Shown one piece after another: positions 26,123 through 33,757 of a DNA stretch of 64,000 bases. The stretch comes from Actinoplanes oblitus (lineage in GTDB: Bacteria; Actinomycetota; Actinomycetes; Mycobacteriales; Micromonosporaceae). Within the stretch, counting starts at the first letter, position 1; every line of letters begins with the position of its first letter. The translations under genes were made by a program, and so were the position numbers. Where the stretch lies: the NCBI RefSeq assembly GCF_030252345.1, contig NZ_CP126980.1:2557501-2621500 (forward strand), read 5' to 3'. The notes beneath the pieces are model-generated. The model was not told the origin of the DNA, ran no database searches, and saw only the letters and a list, made by a program, of their open reading frames with translations.

Positions 26123-27087
26123 GGCAGCAGCTTGTTCAGATCCGGAGCGCTGGCGAAGATCCCGTCCTTGGTGCCGAGCTCGGCGAGCGTCTGCGCGGAC
26201 GTCTTGTTGATCTCGACGGGCCACTTCGGCAGGACCACCGCGGCGCGGGTCTTCTCGTCGATCTTGGTGTAGGTGCTCAGGACCTGGCGCACCTCGTCCG
26301 GGTGGCCGTCCGCGTAGGTCAGCGACTCGTTGACCGCCTCGGTGAAGCGCTTGGCCAGGTCGGCGTTCTCGCTGAGCAGCTTCTGCGAGGTGAAGTAGGC
26401 CGCGATGGTCAGGTTCGGCGCGGCGTCCACGAAGGTCGAGGCCACCTCGCGACCGCCGGCCGCCTTGATCGTGGAGAGCTGCGGCTCGACCACCCAGGCC
26501 GCGTCGATGTCGCCCTTCTCCAGGGCCGCCTGCATGTTCGGGAACGGCATCTCGACGAACTGGATGTTGCTCGGGTCGCCGCCGGCCTTGCGCACCGACT
26601 CGCGGGTCACGGTGTCACCGATGTTCTTCAGCGTGTTCACCGAGACCTTCTTGCCGGCCAGGTCCTTGGCGGTCTTGATCGGGCTGCCGGCCTTGACCAC
26701 CACCGCGCCGAAGTCCTTGCCCTGCGCGTTCGTCGACGCGACACCGGCCGCGACCGCCTTGATCGGTACGTTCTTGGTCTGCGCGATCATCAGCGAGGTC
26801 AGGTTGGAGAAGCCGAACTGGAACTCGCCGCTGACCACACCGGGCACGATGGCCGCGCCGCCCTGGCCGGCCTCCATGGTGAGCTCGATGTTGCGGTTCT
26901 TGAAGAAGCCCTTCGACTGGCCCAGGTAGAGGGGGGCGACGTCGATGATCGGGATGACGCCGACCTTCACCTTGTCCACACCGCCGGACGAGCCGCCGGA
27001 GCCGCTCGAGTCCTTGTCGGACCCGCAGGCCGCCACCGTGCTGGCCACCACGGCCAGGGCCAGGCCTGCGATCAAACGCCGCCGCAT
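26119..27087 (-). CDS. ABC transporter solute-binding lipoprotein (NitT/TauT type)
   Basis: This 322-residue protein starts with a lipoprotein signal: MRRRLIAGLALAVVASTVAAC, with Cys at 21 as the lipid-modified residue. A Ser/Gly linker and a type-II periplasmic-binding fold (SBP_bac_9/NMT1-like) follow. KVGVIPIIDVAPLYLGQSKGFF at the start of the mature fold is typical of NitT/TauT binding proteins. It captures the substrate at the outer face and hands it to the two permeases. GGAGGAA precedes ATG 27087. An IclR regulator is divergent across about 100 bases and is the likely controller. The ligand could be a sulfonate, an aromatic acid or a pyrimidine precursor. Confidence 0.92.
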   Translation of the reverse strand: MRRRLIAGLALAVVASTVAACGSDKDSSGSGGSSGGVDKVKVGVIPIIDVAPLYLGQSKGFFKNRNIELTMEAGQGGAAIVPGVVSGEFQFGFSNLTSLMIAQTKNVPIKAVAAGVASTNAQGKDFGAVVVKAGSPIKTAKDLAGKKVSVNTLKNIGDTVTRESVRKAGGDPSNIQFVEMPFPNMQAALEKGDIDAAWVVEPQLSTIKAAGGREVASTFVDAAPNLTIAAYFTSQKLLSENADLAKRFTEAVNESLTYADGHPDEVRQVLSTYTKIDEKTRAAVVLPKWPVEINKTSAQTLAELGTKDGIFASAPDLNKLLP

Positions 27088-27114
27088 ATCTATTCCTCCG
27101 TAGAATCTGTGCGC

Positions 27115-27142
27115 AGAACGAACGGAAGTTCTCCAAGAGAAC
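27115..27142. promoter_or_regulatory. Nested inverted repeats in the ABC operon/IclR divergent promoter
   Basis: GTTCTC-CAA-GAGAAC (27128-27142) is a perfect 6-bp inverted repeat. AGAAC-N8-GTTCT (27115-27132) overlaps it, so three AGAAC/GTTCT half-sites lie in 28 bases. The position between divergent genes suits an operator for the IclR protein encoded at 27190. Confidence 0.5.
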
Positions 27143-27189
27143 GCTAGGATGTGGCTCGTGTCACGTCAACGATTTGTGTCGATCATCCG

Positions 27190-27966
27190 ATGACGCGGGA
27201 ACCGTACTACGTTCAATCTTTGGAGCGTGGGCTGGCGGTGATCCGTGCATTTGACGCGGAACACCGCGAACTGACGCTCAGTGACGTCGCCCGCCAGTGT
27301 GGACTGACCCGGGCCGCGGCCCGCCGGTTCCTGCTGACCCTCGCCGACCTCGGCTACGTCCGCACCGACGGCCGGCTGTTCTCGCTGACCCCGCGCGTGC
27401 TGGAGCTGGGTTACGCGTTCCTCGGCGGACTGACCCTGCCCGAGGTCGCCGAGCCGCACATGGAGCGCCTGGTCGGTGAGGTGCGTGAGTCGTCGTCGCT
27501 GTCCGTGCTGGACGGTGACGACATCGTCTACGTCAGCCGGGTGCCGACCTCCCGGATCATGCGCGTGGCGATCAACGTCGGGACCCGCTTCCCGGCGTAC
27601 GCCACCTCGATGGGCCGGGTGCTGCTGGCCGCGCTGCCCGGGGCGGAGCTGGACGGGTACCTGGCGCGGGTCGAGCTGGAGCCGCTCACCGACCGTACGA
27701 TCAGCTCTCCCGAGGCGCTCCGGGCCGAGCTGGACCGGGTCCGGGAGAGCGGCCATGCCGTCGTCGACCAGGAACTCGAGGAGGGGCTGCGGGCGATCGC
27801 CGCGCCGATCCGGGACCGCGCCGGCAACGCCGCCGGTGCGCTCAACATCTCCGTGCACGCGGCCCGGGCCACCGTCGAGACGATCCGGGAGCGGCTGCTT
27901 CCGCCGCTGTTGGCGGCCACCGCGGCGATCGAGGCGGACCTCAGGATCGCGACGCCGCACCGGTAG
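27190..27966 (+). CDS. IclR-family transcriptional regulator (PcaR/PobR-like)
   Basis: This 258-residue protein has an N-terminal winged helix-turn-helix (about 8-70). It opens with YVQSLERGLAVIRAFD and holds LSDVARQCGLTRAAARRFLLTLADLGYV. The C-terminal IclR effector domain follows, with GTRFPAYATSMGRVLLA. I prefer ATG 27190 to GTG 27151, because family members start a few residues before the VQSLERG motif. The sequence is of the PcaR/PobR subtype, which senses aromatic acids. That hints that the adjacent importer may carry an aromatic or related acid, which is inference. Confidence 0.9.
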   Translation: MTREPYYVQSLERGLAVIRAFDAEHRELTLSDVARQCGLTRAAARRFLLTLADLGYVRTDGRLFSLTPRVLELGYAFLGGLTLPEVAEPHMERLVGEVRESSSLSVLDGDDIVYVSRVPTSRIMRVAINVGTRFPAYATSMGRVLLAALPGAELDGYLARVELEPLTDRTISSPEALRAELDRVRESGHAVVDQELEEGLRAIAAPIRDRAGNAAGALNISVHAARATVETIRERLLPPLLAATAAIEADLRIATPHR

Positions 27967-28093
27967 ATATTCACAGGTGTGGTTTTCGCCACCCTCGTCC
28001 GCACGGTGGGCTCCCGGCGACGTTTGACGCCGGGATTGTTGCGTTGTGGATCGAATGTGTTCGATGATGGGCGCCGGAGGGGAGGCGCCCGTC

Positions 28094-29176
28094 ATGTCCC
28101 TGTTCGCCGTGCTCGACCACAAACACACTGTGGCGCCCGAGGGCTGGAACCGGTGGCTGATCCCGCCGGCCGCGCTCGCGGTGCACCTGTGCATCGGCCA
28201 GGTCTACGCCACCAGCGTCTACAAGAACTCGTTCATCGCGCACTTCGGCACCGGCCAGACCGCCATCGGCGTCATCTTCAGCATCGCGATCGTGATGCTC
28301 GGCCTCTCCGCCGCGCTCGGCGGCACCTGGGTCGAGGCGAACGGACCGCGCAAGGCGATGTTCGTCTCCGCCTGCTTCTGGTCCACCGGCTTCCTGGTCA
28401 GTGCGCTCGGCATCGGCACCCGCCAGCTCTGGCTGGTCTATCTCGGGTACGGCGTGCTCGGCGGCATCGGGCTGGGCATCGGCTACATCTCGCCGGTCTC
28501 CACCCTGATCAAATGGTTCCCGGACCGGCCCGGCCTGGCCACCGGCCTGGCCATCATGGGCTTCGGTGGCGGCGCGCTGATCGCCAGCCCCGCCTCCCGG
28601 CAGTTGCTCGCCCGCTACGACCCGGACTACGACCCCGGCGTGTCCGGCTCGGTCGCCGACGGCCGCGCGCTGGTCCTGCTCTTCCTGACCCTGGGCATCG
28701 GCTACTTCCTGATCATGATGTTCGGGGTGGCGAACATCCGGGTGCCCGCCCCCGGCTGGCGCCCGGCCGGCTGGGATCCGGCCACCGTCGCGGCCAAGCC
28801 GCTGGTCACCACCGCGCACGTGTCCGCCGCCAACGCGCTCAAGACCCGTTCGTTCTGGTTGCTCTGGATCGTGCTGTTCTGCAATGTGACAGCCGGCATC
28901 GGCATTCTGGAACAGGCCAGTCCGATGATTCAGGACTTCTTCCGTACGGGTGGGGTCTCCGCGGTCAGTGTGGCGGCGGCCGGCGGTTTCGTCGGTGTCC
29001 TGTCCCTGTTCAACATGGCGGGCCGGTTCGCCTGGTCGTTGGTCGGCGTCCTGGCCGTCGGGTTCGTGGCCAACCTCCTGATCCGCCCGGTCCCGTCCCG
29101 CCATCACGAATCGGCCGCCCCGGCGACCGCCGTCGCGGCCGCGCCCACCACCGTCGACAAGGAGGCCGCCGCATGA
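28094..29176 (+). CDS. OFA-family MFS transporter with an apparent internal deletion
   Basis: This 360-residue membrane protein matches the oxalate/formate antiporter (OFA) group: HLCIGQVYATSVY in helix 1, the VEANGPRKAMF loop, and SPVSTLIKWFPDRPGLATGLAIMGFGGGA. Family members are usually over 430 residues with 12 helices. Here the text jumps from FNMAGRFAWS, normally followed by a SDxxGRK loop and four more helices, to LVGVLAVGFVANLLIRPV, the normal last helix. About 120 residues appear lost in frame. The protein may be non-functional. ATG 28094 has GGAGG eight bases upstream. It is followed by its small subunit in an ATGA overlap. Confidence 0.85.
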   Translation: MSLFAVLDHKHTVAPEGWNRWLIPPAALAVHLCIGQVYATSVYKNSFIAHFGTGQTAIGVIFSIAIVMLGLSAALGGTWVEANGPRKAMFVSACFWSTGFLVSALGIGTRQLWLVYLGYGVLGGIGLGIGYISPVSTLIKWFPDRPGLATGLAIMGFGGGALIASPASRQLLARYDPDYDPGVSGSVADGRALVLLFLTLGIGYFLIMMFGVANIRVPAPGWRPAGWDPATVAAKPLVTTAHVSAANALKTRSFWLLWIVLFCNVTAGIGILEQASPMIQDFFRTGGVSAVSVAAAGGFVGVLSLFNMAGRFAWSLVGVLAVGFVANLLIRPVPSRHHESAAPATAVAAAPTTVDKEAAA

Positions 29177-29286
29177 CCGGCTCCGGTTCCGCCCTCCGCC
29201 TGGTGCTCTCCTGGGCGCTGGTGGCCGTTCTGCTCGGTTACGGCATAGTCCAGACCGTCCTGACCGCCGCCAAGCTATTCGCATGA
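29173..29286 (+). CDS. MFS transporter small subunit (single-helix)
   Basis: This 37-residue protein, MTGSGSALRLVLSWALVAV... ending QTVLTAAKLFA, forms one membrane helix. It resembles the tiny proteins regularly found directly behind OFA-type transporters and annotated as MFS transporter small subunit. The ATG at 29173 overlaps the transporter stop as ATGA. Its intactness beside a truncated transporter suggests the deletion is recent, or that the shortened partner still works. Confidence 0.75.
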   Translation: MTGSGSALRLVLSWALVAVLLGYGIVQTVLTAAKLFA

Positions 29287-29451
29287 AAATCGCAAAGTAA
29301 CGAGCTGCCGACACACCGCGACCATTCGGTGACGAATTCCCTGCGGAATAGCGGCTGATTTGTACGAAACATCCGGCGACGGCTGGTGGATCGGCGCGAC
29401 AACGCTCGGCGCGTCCGCCGATCATTGACACCGGACCATAGGTTGTGCCGC

Positions 29452-30666
29452 GTGAACATCAGGTTTCTATTGCACAACGCGTATGGGATCGGCGGCACCA
29501 TCCGCACGGTCTTCAATCAGGCGAACGCGCTGTGCGCCACCCACGACGTCGAGATCGCCAGCGTGTACCGGCGCACCGAGCAGCCGGGGTTCCCGCTGGA
29601 CCCGCGGGTGCGGCTGGTCTCGCTGACCGACCTGCGCGAGGACGGCTCGCGGTGGACCGACAAGCCGGGCACCAACTCCCGGTGGTGGCGCAAGACCCGC
29701 GCGGCGCGCAATCCGCTGCCGCACGGCCGGGACTTCCGGTACAACCGGTGGGACCCGCTGGTGGACCTCAAGCTGATCCGGTACATGCGCGCCCAGCGGG
29801 ACGGCGTACTGATCACCACCCGTCCCGCGCTGAACCTGCTGTCCGCCTGGTTCGCGCCGCGCCGGCTGATCCGGATCGGCCAGGACCACATGAACTTCCG
29901 CAGCTACCGGCCCCGGCTGCAGTCCGCGATCCGGCACGCCTACCCCCGGCTGGACGCGGTGTCCGTGCTGACCCGCGCCGACCACGCCGCCTACCGCGAG
30001 GCGCTGGGTGACGCGGTGCGCCTGGAGCGCATCCCGAACGGCATCCCGCCCCGACCGGCGGCGCCCGTGCGGGGACGTACCCCGATCCTGGTCGCGGCCG
30101 GCCGGCTCACCCGGCAGAAGGGCTTCGACCTGCTCGTCCAGGCGTTCGAGCAGGTCCACGAGCGGCACCCGGACTGGCAGCTGCACATCTTCGGCGAGGG
30201 TCGGCAGCGCCGGCAGCTGACCGACCTGATCGCGGAGCGCGGTCTCGGCGACGCCGTCCGGCTCCGTGGCCTCAGCCGCACCCTGGACGCCGAACTCGCC
30301 AAGGCGTCCATCTTCGTGCTCAGCTCCCGCAAGGAGGGCCTGCCGATGGTCCTGCTGGAGGCGATGAGCACCGGCCTGCCGGTGGTCGCCTTCGACTGCC
30401 CGACCGGCCCGGCGGACGTTGTCGACGACGGCGCCAACGGCCTGCTGATCCCGGCCGAGGACGTCCCCGGCCTGGCCGCCGGCATGATCCGCCTGATCGA
30501 GAGTCCGGCCGAACGGGAGACCCTGGGCGCGGCCGCCCGGGCCACCGCCGCGCAGTACGAGTCGCCGGTCATCCTCGCCCGGTGGGAGGAGCTCTTCGCC
30601 GACCTGGCACGGCACCGGACCCACCCGGCCGCCGGCCCGGTCCTGGACGGCACCCCGGCCGCCTGA
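29452..30666 (+). CDS. Family 4 glycosyltransferase
   Basis: This 404-residue cytosolic GT-B enzyme has an N-terminal acceptor half with NAYGIGGTIRTVFNQAN near residue 10. The C-terminal nucleotide-sugar half holds ILVAAGRLTRQKGFDLLVQAF and the E-x7-E type motif EGLPMVLLEAMSTGLPVV (about 293-310), followed by CPTGPADVVDDGANGLL. It probably transfers a sugar to a cell-wall glycopolymer or capsule intermediate; the acceptor is unknown. GTG 29452 fits the family's N-terminus (VNIRFLLHN), although the ribosome site is weak. A strong terminator follows, so it is monocistronic. Confidence 0.88.
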   Translation: MNIRFLLHNAYGIGGTIRTVFNQANALCATHDVEIASVYRRTEQPGFPLDPRVRLVSLTDLREDGSRWTDKPGTNSRWWRKTRAARNPLPHGRDFRYNRWDPLVDLKLIRYMRAQRDGVLITTRPALNLLSAWFAPRRLIRIGQDHMNFRSYRPRLQSAIRHAYPRLDAVSVLTRADHAAYREALGDAVRLERIPNGIPPRPAAPVRGRTPILVAAGRLTRQKGFDLLVQAFEQVHERHPDWQLHIFGEGRQRRQLTDLIAERGLGDAVRLRGLSRTLDAELAKASIFVLSSRKEGLPMVLLEAMSTGLPVVAFDCPTGPADVVDDGANGLLIPAEDVPGLAAGMIRLIESPAERETLGAAARATAAQYESPVILARWEELFADLARHRTHPAAGPVLDGTPAA

Positions 30667-30676
30667 CCGGATGCCC

Positions 30677-30727
30677 CGGCGTCGCCGGGTACCGCATCGC
30701 GATACCCGGCGACGCCGCCGCGATTTT
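30677..30727 (+). terminator. Rho-independent terminator after the glycosyltransferase gene
   Basis: A perfect 15-bp stem (30677-30691 with 30703-30717) and an 11-base loop are followed by CCGCGATTTT. It begins 11 bases after the stop codon. Confidence 0.85.
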
Positions 30728-30857
30728 GCGACGAATCTCATCGCCTTTGCTTGCAACATCACGAAACCGCTGGTCAGCATGCCGGTATTCGCAGTGATCA
30801 CGTGGTGACGCAAAATTACAGTCAACATTTACCTGACTGAATTCCGTCTAGGCGGAT

Positions 30858-33653
30858 GTGCAGGAAGAATCGACCGATCCCGAACCGGCCGCCAAGCGTC
30901 CCGCTCGCTGGCGCCGGGCCGTCACCACCGTCGCCGCAGTGCTGATGTTCTGGAGTGCCGCCGGTGCCGGCGCCGCCGAGGCGTACATCGAATCCGTGCC
31001 GGTGCCCGGCGCCGCGCCGCAGCCGCAGGCGTCGGTCCTGTACTACCGGGACGGGAAGACCATCCTGGCCCGGGTCGGCGCGACGGACCACAACGACGTG
31101 CCGCTGTCGGCGATCTCGCCGGCCCTGCGTCAGGCGGTGCTGCTCGCCGAGGACCGCGACTTCTACGACCACGCCGGGGTGTCGCTGCGCGGGGTGGCCC
31201 GCGCGATGGTGGCCGACGTGAGCGGCAAGCGCCAGGGCGCCTCGACGATCACCCAGCAGTACGCCCGGAACGCCTTCCTGAGCCAGCGCGTCACCGTGGA
31301 CCGCAAGATGCAGGAGCTGGCGCTCGCGGTGAACCTGGAGCGGCAGTACGGCAAGGACGAGATCCTCGCCCGCTACCTCAACACGATCTATTACGGTCGC
31401 GGCGCGTACGGGATCGCCGCCGCCGCGAACGCCTACTTCGGGGTGACCCCGGACCGGCTCGACTTCGCCCAGAGCGCGGTGCTGGCCGCGGTCATCAAGG
31501 ACCCCTGGACGTACGACCCGGACCACGACGCGACGGCCGCCCGGCGACGCTGGAACTGGATCTTCGCGACGGCCCGGGACGCCGGCCTGATCGACCCGGC
31601 GACGGTGACGTACCCGGACATCCGGCCGGCCGGATCGGCGATCGGCGGCCCGCTCGGCCTGGTCGTCGACCAGGTGGAGCGGGAGCTGGCCGGGCACGGC
31701 ATCTCCTCCCGGCAGCTGCACACCCAGGGCCTGCGGGTGGTCACCACCCTCGAGCAGGCGGCCGAGCGGGCCGCTGTGGACTCGGTGCGGGCACACCTGC
31801 ACGGGCAGCCGGCCGGGCTGCGGGCCGCCCTGGTCGCGCTCGACCCGGCGACCGGCGGGGTGCGTGCCTACTACGGCGGCGAGCACGGCAGTGGGTATTT
31901 CGACAACGCGTCGGCCCCGCACCCGGCCGCCTCGACGTTCAAGGCGATCGTGCTGGCGGCCGCGCTGGGCCGGGGCATCGCCTACCAGTCGCGCTGGGAC
32001 GGCAGCTCGCCACGGCTGTTCCCGGACCGCGGCGTGCCGCTGCGCAACCACGACAACCTGCAGTGCGCCGAGTGCACGCTGCAGCACGCCATGGTCGACT
32101 CGCTGAACACCCCGTTCTACGCGGTGACCGCGCAGATCGGGCCGAACCGGGTGCGGGACATGGCCGTACGCCTGGGCATCCCGGAGAAATACGACGGCCG
32201 GAAATCGATGGTCGACGTGAAGGGCGACCCGGCGCCGGGGAAGACCCGCGGGGACATCGCGCTGGGCCGCTACCCGGTCGTCCCCGGTGACCTGGCGACC
32301 GTCTACGCCACCCTGGCCGGCAACGGGGTCCGTCACCAGCGCCACTTCGTGGAGTCGGTGACCGGCGCCGACGGCTCCGGATACACCACACCGGACACCC
32401 CGGCCACCGTGCTCGACCCGAAGATCGCCGCGGACGTCACCACCGTACTGACCTCGGTGGTGAAGGAGCACGGCATCACCCCGGGCCGCCCGGCGGCCGG
32501 CAAGACCGGCACCCAGCAGTACCGGGACACCCTGGACAACCAGGACGCCTGGATGGCCGGGTACACGCCCGAGCTGGCCAGTGTGGTCTGGATCGGCAAG
32601 GCGAAACCCGGGCCGCTGCGCGACGCGAGGAACAAGCGCATCGAGGGCGACACCATGCCGTCCTACCTGTGGCGCGACTTCACCCGGTCGGCGCTGCGGG
32701 GCACCCCGGTCAGCGCGCTGCCGCGGCCCGCGCACGTCGGGCGGACCGACGCCGGCGACTTCGGCAAGACCGGCCACGACGAGAAGAATCCGGACTCGGT
32801 CACCACGCTGCACGCCGCCGCGGCCGGTTACCAGCCGGTGGTGCGCACCGAACACGCCGGCAAGCGGCTCGCGCTCACCTTCGACGACGGCCCGGCCGAG
32901 GACACCCCGGCGGTCCTGGATCTGCTCGCGCAGTACCACGTCAAGGCCACGTTCTGCGTGGTCGGCGAGAACGCGACGTGGTACCCGCAGCTGGTGCGCC
33001 GGATCGTCGCCGACGGGCACCGGCTCTGCAACCACTCGATGCACCACGACGACCTGGGCATTCTCTCCGAGGCGAAGAGCCGCGCGGACATCGCCGAGGC
33101 GGACGCCGCGATCGCTGAGGCCGTGCCCGGTGCGACGGTGACCTACTACCGCGCGCCGTACGGCGACTTCGGTCCGTCGGCGAAGGCCGGCGGGAAGGCG
33201 GGGCACACGCCGCTCGGCTGGGTCGTCGACCCGGACGACTGGCTGCTGCCCGGCGCCGACGTGATCGCCGCGCGGATCAAGCAGCAGCTCACGCCGCGGG
33301 CGGTGGTGCTGGTGCACGACGGCGGTGGTGATCGGAAGCAGACGGTCGCGGCGTTGCGCAAGCTGATCCCGCAGTTGCTCGCGGACGGGTGGACGTTCGA
33401 TCAGCCGGAGACGACGGTCGTCAGCAAGCCGCTGCCGGGACCGCGGGCCAGCGCCAGCAGTCCGGCACCGTCGGTGTCGCCGTCGGTCTCGTCGTCGCCC
33501 TCGCTCTCGCCGTCGGTGTCCGATTCCGCCTCGCCGTCGGTGTCGCCGTCGTCCTCGCCGTCCGATCCGGTCTCGTCCGGGCCGGCGCCGTCGGTCTCGG
33601 TGCCCACGCCGAGCGATTCGGCGAGCAGGGGCCGGCCGTCGCGGAACCGCTGA
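30858..33653 (+). CDS. Penicillin-binding protein fused to a polysaccharide deacetylase
   Basis: This 931-residue protein has an N-terminal membrane helix (about 22-42). A GT51 peptidoglycan glycosyltransferase domain spans about 65-240, with AEDRDFYDHAG holding the catalytic Glu (~96) and ASTITQQYARN. The transpeptidase domain (about 300-600) has ASTFK (Ser ~356), SLN (~414) and KTGT (~548). A NodB-type CE4 deacetylase follows (about 670-860), with TFDDGP (~673), NHSMHH (~725) and RAPYGDF (~764). The end is a Ser/Pro tail. It could polymerise and cross-link glycan and also remove N-acetyl groups from it in one extracellular molecule. GTG 30858 is the only start compatible with the in-frame TAG at 30849. 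All key residues of the three domains appear present. Confidence 0.92.
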   Translation: MQEESTDPEPAAKRPARWRRAVTTVAAVLMFWSAAGAGAAEAYIESVPVPGAAPQPQASVLYYRDGKTILARVGATDHNDVPLSAISPALRQAVLLAEDRDFYDHAGVSLRGVARAMVADVSGKRQGASTITQQYARNAFLSQRVTVDRKMQELALAVNLERQYGKDEILARYLNTIYYGRGAYGIAAAANAYFGVTPDRLDFAQSAVLAAVIKDPWTYDPDHDATAARRRWNWIFATARDAGLIDPATVTYPDIRPAGSAIGGPLGLVVDQVERELAGHGISSRQLHTQGLRVVTTLEQAAERAAVDSVRAHLHGQPAGLRAALVALDPATGGVRAYYGGEHGSGYFDNASAPHPAASTFKAIVLAAALGRGIAYQSRWDGSSPRLFPDRGVPLRNHDNLQCAECTLQHAMVDSLNTPFYAVTAQIGPNRVRDMAVRLGIPEKYDGRKSMVDVKGDPAPGKTRGDIALGRYPVVPGDLATVYATLAGNGVRHQRHFVESVTGADGSGYTTPDTPATVLDPKIAADVTTVLTSVVKEHGITPGRPAAGKTGTQQYRDTLDNQDAWMAGYTPELASVVWIGKAKPGPLRDARNKRIEGDTMPSYLWRDFTRSALRGTPVSALPRPAHVGRTDAGDFGKTGHDEKNPDSVTTLHAAAAGYQPVVRTEHAGKRLALTFDDGPAEDTPAVLDLLAQYHVKATFCVVGENATWYPQLVRRIVADGHRLCNHSMHHDDLGILSEAKSRADIAEADAAIAEAVPGATVTYYRAPYGDFGPSAKAGGKAGHTPLGWVVDPDDWLLPGADVIAARIKQQLTPRAVVLVHDGGGDRKQTVAALRKLIPQLLADGWTFDQPETTVVSKPLPGPRASASSPAPSVSPSVSSSPSLSPSVSDSASPSVSPSSSPSDPVSSGPAPSVSVPTPSDSASRGRPSRNR

Positions 33654-33757
33654 CGCCGGCTCACTCTGCGTCGTCGCGGCGGTACGGTGTCGTCCCAACG
33701 TAGATTTCCGGGCTCGCAGCCCCTAGAGTGTGCGAACCCGATCGATGAGGAGGGCCC

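Noticed and set aside
30822..33698. A 958-codon open frame on the minus strand
   Set aside because: It is antisense to the PBP-deacetylase fusion, whose catalytic motifs are clear; composition is Arg/Val/His-rich and domain-free.
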